Of a stretch of 14,203 nt of DNA, positions 6,526-13,719 are shown piece after piece. The notes below the pieces were generated by a model, which was given only the letters and a program-made list of their open reading frames with translations, was not told the DNA's origin and ran no database searches. The stretch is from Candidatus Oleimmundimicrobium americanum (GTDB lineage Bacteria > Actinomycetota > Aquicultoria > UBA3085 > Oleimmundimicrobiaceae). The number at the start of each line of letters is the position of its first letter. The first letter of the stretch is position 1. The stretch covers positions 1 through 14,203 of the forward strand of contig DFBH01000004.1 of NCBI GenBank assembly GCA_002366545.1, given 5' to 3'. The translations under genes were made by a program, and so were the position numbers.

Positions 6526-6918
6526 TTAATCATACATTATCATTCCACTATTAGGATCGAGATCGAATTTTGTTGATTTGCAATTTGGACATCTTGGAGG
6601 TGCTTTGAATCGAAAATTACCACCACACTTGCAAGCTTCCATCAAAACCTCCACTTCAGCATGATACCGAGATTCGGTTAGAGATTCTCCGGGATATTCT
6701 TGTTGGATTTTCTTGTCTGATTCCATCGATGCAAGACAATAAGGACCCGGAAGACCTTTGACGAACCTCAGATGAAGATCCCCAAGATCGTGAAATTGTA
6801 CTTCTCGTTCACGCCCACATACATCACAACGCAACTTGTGAAAGAAAAATCCTCTTCCTTCATTTATTTGATATTTAGTTCCACAATCTTTGCATATAAC
6901 TGAATAAGATGATCCCAC
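6526..6918 (-). CDS. Double zinc-ribbon protein, function unknown
   Basis: A 130-residue protein with two four-cysteine metal sites. The first is CKDC (Cys9, Cys12) with CDVC (Cys31, Cys34); the second is CKC (Cys96, Cys98) with CPNC (Cys110, Cys113). Between them is an unassigned acidic region (about 40-92). No family name is recognised; such ribbons usually bind nucleic acid or stabilise small adaptor proteins. The start is GTG at 6918, with a perfect GGAGG 5 bases upstream, and this start lies 18 bases after the R' end of a good attC site, the expected layout for a gene cassette. It is complete, soluble, and has no signal peptide. Confidence 0.7.
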   Translation of the reverse strand: MGSSYSVICKDCGTKYQINEGRGFFFHKLRCDVCGREREVQFHDLGDLHLRFVKGLPGPYCLASMESDKKIQQEYPGESLTESRYHAEVEVLMEACKCGGNFRFKAPPRCPNCKSTKFDLDPNSGMIMYD

Positions 6919-6936
6919 CTATGCCTCCAAATGTGT

Positions 6937-7025
6937 GCCTAACGATCAAGTTAACCAGCCGCACCTACGAACTTGTAGAAAATTGAACGGCGCTTTTCGC
7001 GGTCTGGTGCAGCGCCTGGTTGGGT
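6937..7025 (-). other. attC recombination site (best example in the window)
   Basis: On the - strand the site begins ACCCAAC (7019-7025, fits RYYYAAC) and ends GTTAGGC (6937-6943, fits GTTRRRY). Next to R' is GGTGCGGCTGGTTAACTTGATC, and next to R'' is CAGGCGCTGCACC, whose GCTGCACC pairs with GGTGCGGC apart from one mismatch. The TTAACTTGATC-GTTAGGC half resembles, from memory, the TTAACTCAAGC-GTTAGGC half of well-known attC sites. The length, 89 bp, is within the attC range. It lies between two genes on the same strand and overlaps the 3' end of the upstream one. Confidence 0.7.
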
Positions 7026-7744
7026 AATATATGAATTGATTTGAACTTGTGATTACTCTTTGAATAATACTCTCTGATCAAATTTTTAATCGTGTCAAAC
7101 ACCCTTTGCTTTTTTGCCAAAAAGATAAAAGCGAGGTCATCTTCTCGGTATGCGCACACCAGATTACTGTCAGTTGTTGATGAAGCTTGTTTGATTTTTT
7201 TGTCTACAGCTTCCTGATGGATATGTTTGTTATTTGGGAGGTGTTGATAAATCATTAGAAAAGATGATTTATCTAACATTTGGTATAAAAAGGAAGTCTC
7301 ACCATCGAGAATGTATTTTTCTCTCCCCATTTTTTTCAAGTAGGAAGGTTTTCCAGTTTCAAGCCCAGTGTCAGGGTCGACAAATATTAGTGATTTTTTT
7401 TCTTTCAGAATATCAGAGAATAATTCCCAGTATTCCGAACGGCTTGAATCTTCAAAAAATGTTTCATTAACAGGCTGAATGGTTTTGTATGATTTAGAAT
7501 ATTTTTGTAGCCATCTTTCCCAATGATTAAGATCTTTGGTTGAACAATTTGCGATGAGTGCAAGTAGATCTTTTGATTTTCCTTCTACTGGTTTAGTGGA
7601 TTTATTCCCTTCATTATCAATTCTATAATTGGTTAGCATTGGGATGAAAACGTAATTGGTTGCCCCTCTATTTTCTAACAGGAAGGAAATAAGATCATAT
7701 TTGAAATAATCTCTGCTGTCGCCGAAATACCTTAGTTGAACCAC
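6965..7744 (-). CDS. Hypothetical protein with YFGDS and DPDTGL motifs; attC-encoded tail
   Basis: A 259-residue soluble protein that I cannot assign to a characterised family. Its opening RYFGDSRDYFKYDLI (residues 5-19) and a later SLIFVDPDTGLETG stretch (about 118-131) look like conserved motifs of a hypothetical family; the DPDTGL segment follows a hydrophobic strand and could be an active or metal-binding site. The last 18 residues or so (NQALHQTAKSAVQF...) are translated from the attC site and are probably not part of the original fold; similar NxALHxTA tails occur, from memory, on many unrelated proteins. The GTG start at 7744 has only a weak SD (AAGGA). It is the first gene behind a strong promoter at 7787-7814 and therefore the first cassette of the array. 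Confidence 0.7.
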   Translation of the reverse strand: MVQLRYFGDSRDYFKYDLISFLLENRGATNYVFIPMLTNYRIDNEGNKSTKPVEGKSKDLLALIANCSTKDLNHWERWLQKYSKSYKTIQPVNETFFEDSSRSEYWELFSDILKEKKSLIFVDPDTGLETGKPSYLKKMGREKYILDGETSFLYQMLDKSSFLMIYQHLPNNKHIHQEAVDKKIKQASSTTDSNLVCAYREDDLAFIFLAKKQRVFDTIKNLIREYYSKSNHKFKSIHILPNQALHQTAKSAVQFSTSS

Positions 7745-7786
7745 GTTTTTTCCTTTTACGCCCGACTTATCAATATACTGAGTTCT

Positions 7787-7814
7787 ATAATATCCAACTG
7801 AATTTTAGTGTCAA
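7787..7814 (-). promoter_or_regulatory. Strong promoter at the head of the cassette block
   Basis: A perfect -35 TTGACA (7809-7814) and a five-of-six -10 TATTAT (7787-7792) lie 16 bases apart on the - strand, about 43 bases before the first gene. No terminator is obvious in the coding block, so it could drive several cassettes. It occupies the position that a Pc promoter has in an integron, though no integrase gene is near. Confidence 0.6.
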
Positions 7815-7854
7815 GATGAGATCTCCCTTCATAAACGTCCCGAAATCGTAGATA
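7810..7854 (-). repeat. Copy 2 of the roughly 45-bp intergenic element
   Basis: Reads TATCTACGATTTCGGGACG ... ATCTTGAC on the - strand, matching the copy at 3489-3533. Here its end supplies the -35 box of the array promoter. The two copies have the same orientation and both lie between genes. Confidence 0.5.
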
Positions 7855-7875
7855 TTTGGTTAAAATGGTTTCCTA

Positions 7876-7946
7876 AGTAAAGTCAGCGGGTCTATTTTTT
7901 GACTTTTGACTCTTGACTAGCGAAGCGGTTGACTTCTGACTTTACT
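7876..7946. repeat. TTGACTN heptad array inside an 11-bp inverted repeat
   Basis: AGTAAAGTCAG (7876-7886) and CTGACTTTACT (7936-7946) are exact reverse complements. Between them are three consecutive heptads TTGACTT, TTGACTC, TTGACTA (7899-7919), a spacer GCGAAGCGG, then TTGACTT and CTGACTT (7929-7942). It sits just past the recJ stop codon. No run of U follows on the - strand, so a standard terminator is not supported. Confidence 0.7.
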
Positions 7947-7968
7947 CATTACCCCATCCCCTTCTCTT

Positions 7969-10900
7969 TCAATCACCCAACCAATCCTTTGGATAAATTG
8001 GCTGGTTTATCATGGAGAGCAAATCTTCTTCTGAGCTATTTAGAACCCACTTTTTAAATTCGCTAAACAACGCTTTTTCGTCTTGACCTTCTTCATGTCT
8101 AATTGAATCGGAGAGAGATAGCTTCCCTACCGAATCACACAACTTAATTTTCCTCGATAGACCGCTTCCGGAAACTTCAACCAAGCCCAATTCTTTAAAC
8201 ACTCTGAGCCCCGCTGAGACCCCGTTTTCGTTCAAAAAAGTTCTTCCGAAAAATTCAACCTCACTTAGTATATCTTTGTTGGTCATCTCAAACCCTTCAA
8301 GCGACCCTTTTGAGATATTCTTCAAAGCCCTGTAAAGATTAACCAGCTCTTTTCTGGAGGGAGCCATAGATTCGAGAATTAACCTGTTTATTTTGGCATC
8401 CTTCTCGCCAAACAAAATGTGGATGTTTGATGCTTCATCGTCTCGACCAGCCCTTCCGCTCTGCTGATTGTAAGTTATAAAGCTAAAGGGCATGTGATAA
8501 AGAAAGATGTTACGTATATCCGGTATGTTTACTCCCTCGCCAAAGGCACTCGTGGATACCACCGTTAAGAAATCGCCGTTCCTAAACCTTTCTTCAACTT
8601 CACACCTCGAGCTCGAATCCATGCCCGCGTTATAATAGACGATTCTATTTCTCAGATGAGGCGCGGATTCTCTAAGCGCCGAGGCAATTTTGACGCTCTG
8701 CTCCCTGCTGTTCACATAGATAATCGACTTCTCTTGTTGAGCTATGACATCTTTTATATAAAGGTCTTTTTTTCTTATCCCTCTCTTATCGATTAATCTT
8801 AAATTTCTCCTCACGTTCGGATCGATAACAACCTTTTCTATCCCCAATGTTTTATGTATGGTTGGGGCGACCTTCTCTCCGGCCGTAGCGGTTATGGCAA
8901 GAACTAACGGGTTCTCCATCGAAGTTATAACTTCATTTAGTCGGCCATAAAGCGGCCTGTGAAGCTGAGAAGACGTGCTTACATGATGACTCTCATCAAC
9001 CACCAAAAAACCTATCCTCTTCTTCAATTTATCGAATTCAAACTTGTTGTGATAGATAAACTCCGGCGTGGTCAAGACGACGTGGGCTTCCCCCGAAGCA
9101 AGCGCGGCAAAAATGCTTTCCCTTTCATCAAAATCCACATCTCCCGAAAGATGAACAACGTTAAGCCCAATTTCACCAAAAACATGCTTTAAATAACAGT
9201 ACTGGTCATTTATGAGAGATCTTAGAGGATATAAAATCACCGAAATTTTGTTATCTTTGATGGCTTCAATGGCAGAAAAGATATGAAATATTGCCGACTT
9301 TCCCCTGCTTGTGCCCATAATCGTCAAGCAATTTTTTCCTTGTAAAAGATTTTCTAATGTTTCTTCCTGCTTTTCGCGCAGTTTGTTTCCATTTAAAAAT
9401 CTTTTGGCAAGCTCGTTTACGAGCGTTGGTTTATCAAGATTTTTCAATTCTTCGGGCACCAACGATGCAGCTCCCTGCTCGATAACCCCATCAATCTTCT
9501 TCTTTTTAACCAAAATATTTACGCCAAGATGCTTGTCCGTCTCTTTTCCGGTAACTTCGGTAACCCTTCCTTCGTATTTGCAGCCCGAATCCATAACGGG
9601 AGCAAGATGTTTGGCCATTGCGGCTTTTATATAGCCCAGATTATTTCCGTTCTCATCATCTATGCGGATTGCGTTTTCATCGTGCGGATTGTCCGGTTCA
9701 CGTATTAAATCCAAACGGGTTCCCATTTTAAGATTTGCCAAAACATCCTGGCGCCCCTCAAAAGTAACTCCGGCAACCTTGGAATAGAAAGAATCCGCAT
9801 CGCCTATGTTTTTATAGTCCTCATCCTTGATGATTTCAAAAGCATCGGTGAACAACTTTTCTACAAAATCGTCCCTGCCCCCAATGACGGATGGTTTCGT
9901 TGCTTCTTTAAAAACTTTCAAATCCACCAGCTTCAACTGCAATTCTTCCCGGCCGTTCCACTTATTTTTATCGAGTGTAAATGCCAGGTCGGCAGTTACC
10001 GGCTGATAGTCTTTTTCAAAACCGTCCTTTGGATAATTGAAACTGATACCTGAGATGCTTGTTCCGTTTCCGAGAACTGAAAATTTTAAATGCTTTCCGC
10101 CCCCAACGTAATTTAAATTGTTTAATAAGGTATTTTTTAAAGATAAAACCGGAGTTGGATTTCCAATTCCAAAAGGAGAGAGCAGCTCAATCTCCTTTAA
10201 CAAGGTTTCGTTAACTTGAGAGATGTGTAAATCTAAGTCTATGGATAATTTAGGAATCAAGTCGGCTTCATCAAGCGTTTCATCCGCTATCTGATTTATT
10301 TTTTCTCTGAAGGAGCCGAGATGTTTCACCGGAAGAGATAGGCCGGCGGCACAAGCATGACCACCATAACGCTCCAAGATTTCATCACACTGTGATAAAG
10401 CATCAAAAAGATGGAACCCCGATATGCTTCTGGCCGAGCCGCTGGCTTTGTCGGCTTTTATTGTAAAAATAAATACAGGACGAAAATATCTGTTGAGAAG
10501 CCGCGAGGCAACGATTCCCTTAACTCCCTCATGCCATCCCTCGGATGCTACCACTATGACCTTTTCTTTATCAAAATCAACCTCTTTTTCAACCTTTTCA
10601 AGAGCTTGATTTAATATCTTTTCCTCAAGATTTTGTCTTTCCTTATTCTTTTCATCTAAAAATTTTGCGGTCTTCTTCGCAAACTCAACATCATCGGTTA
10701 ACAACAATTCAACACATTTGCTCGCATTCGTCATGCGGCCTCCGGCATTCAGACGTGGAGCCAGCCAATACCCTACCTGTCCGGCTGTAATCTCCTTATC
10801 ATTTAGCCCCGAAACCTCCTTAAGGGCGATCAACCCCGGCCTTTTTGTCGCATTTAAAATTTCTAAACCTTTTTTTACAATTATTCTGTTTTCTCCCAAC

Positions 10901-11631
10901 AAAGGGACCATATCGGCAACGGTTCCAAGAGCAACTAAATCAAGATAATCAGCAAGCTTTATGTCAGCATTCAAGTCTTCGCACAACGCTTGAACGAGTT
11001 TAAAAGCGACACCCACGCCCGCAAGTTCCGAATAAGGATACGTGCAAATATCTTGTTTGGGATCGATTACCGACAATGCTTTAGGAATGCTCTCTCCGGG
11101 CAGGTGATGATCGGTTATGATAATATCTAAGCCAATCTTTGAGGCATAACCGACTTCTTCGAGGGCCGTAATGCCACAGTCCACGGTTATAATTAAAGAG
11201 GAATCGGCCTCTTTTAGTCTTTTTAAAGCCAATTTATTTAAACCATATCCCTCTCCAAAGCGGCTCGGAATATAAAAGTTAGCATCTGCCCCAAGTTTCT
11301 TCAGCACCAAAACCACGAGAGCCGTGCTGGTAATCCCGTCAACATCAAAATCACCGTAAACAGTTATTTTCTCGCCGCTTGAGATGGCTGTTTTTATTCG
11401 ATTTACAGCAAGCGACATCCCCGACATTAAAAAGGGTTTGCTAAGGTTTGATAAGGATGGGTTTAAAAAAAGTTTTGCTTCATCAGATGAGACAATATTC
11501 CGATTTACGAGAAGGCCGGCAACGATCTTGGAGATACCGAGTTCTTTAGAAAGCAAATCACATACCTCGTGATGAGGTTTTGAGATTTTCCATATTTTCT
11601 TACCGGAAAATGAAGATTTACTCGGTGGCAC
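7969..11631 (-). CDS. recJ: RecJ exonuclease fused to a HIRAN domain and RecQ-like helicase
   Basis: A 1220-residue chain, about twice the usual RecJ length. Residues 1-580 are a full RecJ 5'-to-3' single-strand DNA exonuclease: motif I YGDFDVDG (92-99), DCG (151-153), DHH (174-176), LGTVADMVPL (235-244), DHHA1 GGHACAAG (423-430) and an OB-fold (about 459-575). Residues about 615-712 are a HIRAN domain (GVTFEGRQ, then EPDNPHDENAI and GYIKA). Residues about 745-1075 are a superfamily 2 helicase closest to RecQ: motif I GTSRGKS (773-779), DESH (879-882), TATA (914-917), GEGVNIPD (1031-1038) and QQSGRAGRD (1056-1064). A winged-helix-like segment follows (about 1090-1165); the RecQ zinc cysteines and HRDC domain are absent. 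The GTG start has GGGAGG 5 bases upstream. It is the last gene of its operon. Inferred role: DNA unwinding coupled to resection in one protein. Confidence 0.9.
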   Translation of the reverse strand: MPPSKSSFSGKKIWKISKPHHEVCDLLSKELGISKIVAGLLVNRNIVSSDEAKLFLNPSLSNLSKPFLMSGMSLAVNRIKTAISSGEKITVYGDFDVDGITSTALVVLVLKKLGADANFYIPSRFGEGYGLNKLALKRLKEADSSLIITVDCGITALEEVGYASKIGLDIIITDHHLPGESIPKALSVIDPKQDICTYPYSELAGVGVAFKLVQALCEDLNADIKLADYLDLVALGTVADMVPLLGENRIIVKKGLEILNATKRPGLIALKEVSGLNDKEITAGQVGYWLAPRLNAGGRMTNASKCVELLLTDDVEFAKKTAKFLDEKNKERQNLEEKILNQALEKVEKEVDFDKEKVIVVASEGWHEGVKGIVASRLLNRYFRPVFIFTIKADKASGSARSISGFHLFDALSQCDEILERYGGHACAAGLSLPVKHLGSFREKINQIADETLDEADLIPKLSIDLDLHISQVNETLLKEIELLSPFGIGNPTPVLSLKNTLLNNLNYVGGGKHLKFSVLGNGTSISGISFNYPKDGFEKDYQPVTADLAFTLDKNKWNGREELQLKLVDLKVFKEATKPSVIGGRDDFVEKLFTDAFEIIKDEDYKNIGDADSFYSKVAGVTFEGRQDVLANLKMGTRLDLIREPDNPHDENAIRIDDENGNNLGYIKAAMAKHLAPVMDSGCKYEGRVTEVTGKETDKHLGVNILVKKKKIDGVIEQGAASLVPEELKNLDKPTLVNELAKRFLNGNKLREKQEETLENLLQGKNCLTIMGTSRGKSAIFHIFSAIEAIKDNKISVILYPLRSLINDQYCYLKHVFGEIGLNVVHLSGDVDFDERESIFAALASGEAHVVLTTPEFIYHNKFEFDKLKKRIGFLVVDESHHVSTSSQLHRPLYGRLNEVITSMENPLVLAITATAGEKVAPTIHKTLGIEKVVIDPNVRRNLRLIDKRGIRKKDLYIKDVIAQQEKSIIYVNSREQSVKIASALRESAPHLRNRIVYYNAGMDSSSRCEVEERFRNGDFLTVVSTSAFGEGVNIPDIRNIFLYHMPFSFITYNQQSGRAGRDDEASNIHILFGEKDAKINRLILESMAPSRKELVNLYRALKNISKGSLEGFEMTNKDILSEVEFFGRTFLNENGVSAGLRVFKELGLVEVSGSGLSRKIKLCDSVGKLSLSDSIRHEEGQDEKALFSEFKKWVLNSSEEDLLSMINQPIYPKDWLGD

Positions 11632-11715
11632 CCGCTCCTCCCATATGATCAGCCAAAGACTTCAACCAAAGGCTGATGGTTCTCTGGCATAGATTGTCCT
11701 CCGGACAAAACAAAA

Positions 11716-12003
11716 TTAATCCGTAATCTCCGGTTCCATCTCTTTGGATTCCTGAATTTCGTTCTCGAGATCGTTCAGTTCTTTCTTCTGTTGCCTGAGA
11801 CAAACCTTGGCTTTCCATATACTTTGAAGACTGGCAAGTATCCCTAAAACAGCACCAACTATGACAGACACAACGATAACGAGAGCCAGCGATACATTGG
11901 TTTGCCCAAACAAATAAGAAATACTGATAATGGCCACATTTTCAATGGCAAACAGCGTAACCCCAAGGATTAAGATTAGAATAAGAATTAAAATCCACTG
12001 CAT
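11716..12003 (-). CDS. LapA-like (DUF1049) membrane protein
   Basis: A 95-residue inner-membrane protein with two transmembrane helices (about residues 2-20 and 38-62) and a charged, probably coiled-coil cytoplasmic tail (about 66-95). Phe18-Ala-Ile-Glu-Asn-Val after the first helix is typical of LapA/DUF1049 proteins, which in E. coli (LapA, formerly YciS) associate with LapB in control of lipopolysaccharide synthesis; in organisms without that pathway the role is unknown. The ATG has GAGGGAG 7 bases upstream, and only 14 bases separate it from ubiB, so the genes are co-transcribed. An 84-base gap to recJ shows no clear terminator. Confidence 0.75.
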   Translation of the reverse strand: MQWILILILILILGVTLFAIENVAIISISYLFGQTNVSLALVIVVSVIVGAVLGILASLQSIWKAKVCLRQQKKELNDLENEIQESKEMEPEITD

Positions 12004-12017
12004 TTTTTATCTCCCTC

Positions 12018-13649
12018 TCAAGACTTTCCGGATTTAAGAATCACCGATATAACCCAAATCCCCAAAAGCACCGCAACGGCAAACCAAGCGATACCCAAAG
12101 CCCCTTTATCCAAACGCGTCGCGAGCAAAGCCGAACCAACAATAATGGCGGAAACCACCAAACTCGCAGCCAAAATATCTATCTTAGAGTATAACTTCTC
12201 CAAGCCAACATGCCTATACTTTATTTGAAATTCCCCGCCTCGTGCCTGATTCAATATTTCATGCAACTGTTTTGGGTAATCAAGCAGGTAAAGAGAGTAT
12301 TTTTTTAATTCATCGTAAACTTCGTTCAGGGCCATTTTGCCGGTATATTCCTTCTTGATTAAGTTATAAAGATAAGGTTTAGCAGTTTCAAAGACATTAA
12401 AATCCGGATACAGTATTGTCGCGGTTCCCTCAACGGTTATTAAAGCCTTAGCTAAAAGAGCATAATCTCTGGGAATCCTTACGTGGTGGTCATAAAGAAG
12501 CTTTAAAAATTCTCTACCGATAATATTTACTCTTATTTCCCCCAAACTCTTACCATAATAATTGGCAAGAATTATTTTTAAATCGTTCTTCATTTCAGCC
12601 ATTTTTTCAGCCGAAATCTCGGCTTCCAATGCTTTGGCCTCTTCTATAATTTCATCGGGATCTTGCTTTAAAATAGCAAACTGTAAACGCACCATATGTT
12701 CCTTTGCTTCTTCTTTTACATATCCAACCATGCCAAAATCAAGATAAGCTATCTTTCCGTCAGGGGTTATAAAAATATTTGAAGGGTGAAGGTCGGCATG
12801 GAAGAAACCGTCAATCAACACTTGCTTCATAAAGACCTTTGCACCGTATTCCGCCAATTCCGTGGTGTCTATACCTAACAATTCCGGTGTAGCTATATCG
12901 CTAATCTTAGTGCCCTCGATAAACTCCATGGTTAAAACCCTGGTGGTTGAGTAATCCCAGAAAATAAGGGGAATTTTTATCTTTGGATCATCATGAAAGT
13001 TACGCCTGAATCTATCGGCGTTTCGCCCTTCGATTTTGTAATCAAGTTCCCTGTGTAAGGAATCCGAAAATTCCTGCACAACTCCAACAATATCGGTGAT
13101 TTTAACTCTATCTTTTATCAATTCAACCACAGATACAAGAAGGCTCAGATCTGACTCGACAATCTTCAAAGCTTCGGGTCTTTGCACCTTAACCGCGACT
13201 TTGCTGCCATTCTTTAAATAACCTTTATGAACCTGCCCTATCGAAGCTGACGCAATAGGCTTGGGGTCAAAATCATCAAAGACATCTTCAAGTTTCTTTT
13301 CAAGCTCACCTTCAATAACTTCACGAACCGTTGAAAAATCCATAGGAGGAGCAAAATCTTGAAGTTTTTCAATTTCAAATATCACTTCCGGAGGAGTTAA
13401 ATCCGGACGAACGCTCAAAATTTGACCGATTTTGATAAATGTGGGGCCAAGATCTTCCAGGGTAAGCCGAACTTGCTCAGCAAAAGTTTCTTTACGTGGA
13501 CGAGGAAACTTTTTTTTCTTCTCGGCAAGAGGCAGATATTTTGCCAAACCGGAAGTTTCTATAAAATATCCAAATCCATGTTTTACGGCAACCGTTAATA
13601 TTTGCTGAAGACGTCTCACGTCTCTTGCTTTTAAGGTTAGTTTTGCCAT
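12018..13649 (-). CDS. ubiB: UbiB/AarF/ABC1 family atypical protein kinase
   Basis: A 543-residue member of the UbiB/ABC1 (ADCK) atypical kinase family, associated with ubiquinone and other isoprenoid-lipid metabolism. Visible motifs are KxGQ (Lys73-Gln76), the alanine-rich loop ASASIGQV (133-140) replacing the normal glycine loop, VAVKVQRP with Lys154, catalytic HADLHPSN (284-291; the family usually has G at the S position) and the metal-binding DFG (304-306). Two C-terminal transmembrane helices (about 490-512 and 517-538) anchor it in the membrane. The ATG follows AGGGAG. In bacteria without ubiquinone its substrate is unknown, so the symbol marks the family, not a proven pathway. A stem-loop precedes the gene. 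Confidence 0.88.
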   Translation of the reverse strand: MAKLTLKARDVRRLQQILTVAVKHGFGYFIETSGLAKYLPLAEKKKKFPRPRKETFAEQVRLTLEDLGPTFIKIGQILSVRPDLTPPEVIFEIEKLQDFAPPMDFSTVREVIEGELEKKLEDVFDDFDPKPIASASIGQVHKGYLKNGSKVAVKVQRPEALKIVESDLSLLVSVVELIKDRVKITDIVGVVQEFSDSLHRELDYKIEGRNADRFRRNFHDDPKIKIPLIFWDYSTTRVLTMEFIEGTKISDIATPELLGIDTTELAEYGAKVFMKQVLIDGFFHADLHPSNIFITPDGKIAYLDFGMVGYVKEEAKEHMVRLQFAILKQDPDEIIEEAKALEAEISAEKMAEMKNDLKIILANYYGKSLGEIRVNIIGREFLKLLYDHHVRIPRDYALLAKALITVEGTATILYPDFNVFETAKPYLYNLIKKEYTGKMALNEVYDELKKYSLYLLDYPKQLHEILNQARGGEFQIKYRHVGLEKLYSKIDILAASLVVSAIIVGSALLATRLDKGALGIAWFAVAVLLGIWVISVILKSGKS

Positions 13650-13681
13650 ATATGCTCCCTCGGATTAAAAAAGCCAAAATG

Positions 13682-13714
13682 AAAAAGGACTCATTCTTTG
13701 CGAATAAGCCTTTT
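13682..13714 (-). terminator. Possible intrinsic terminator or attenuator between phasin-like gene and ubiB
   Basis: On the - strand AAAAGG-CTTATTC, a GCAAA loop and GAATGAGTCCTTTTT form a 12-bp stem with one bulged A and a T-G wobble, followed by TTTTTCATTTT. It begins 5 bases after the phasin-like gene. The stem is only moderately G+C-rich, so partial termination, giving more phasin-like transcript than ubiB, is more likely than a full stop; no second promoter is evident before ubiB. Confidence 0.5.
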
Positions 13715-13719
13715 GTATT

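Noticed and set aside
7876..7946. CRISPR-like or terminator reading of the heptad array
   Set aside because: The repeats are seven bases with no spacers of CRISPR length, and no U-tract follows the inverted repeat on the recJ strand.
7745..7968. Integron integrase or attI site at the array head
   Set aside because: No tyrosine-recombinase frame is present here or anywhere in the window, and no attI can be recognised without it.
9311..9634. A 107-codon + strand open frame inside recJ
   Set aside because: It is the antisense of the HIRAN-to-helicase linker region, which is clearly coding on the - strand.
11618..11818. A 66-codon - strand frame overlapping lapA-like and recJ genes
   Set aside because: It is a frame-shifted reading across the tail of the lapA-like gene; its end only overlaps the recJ start and SD.
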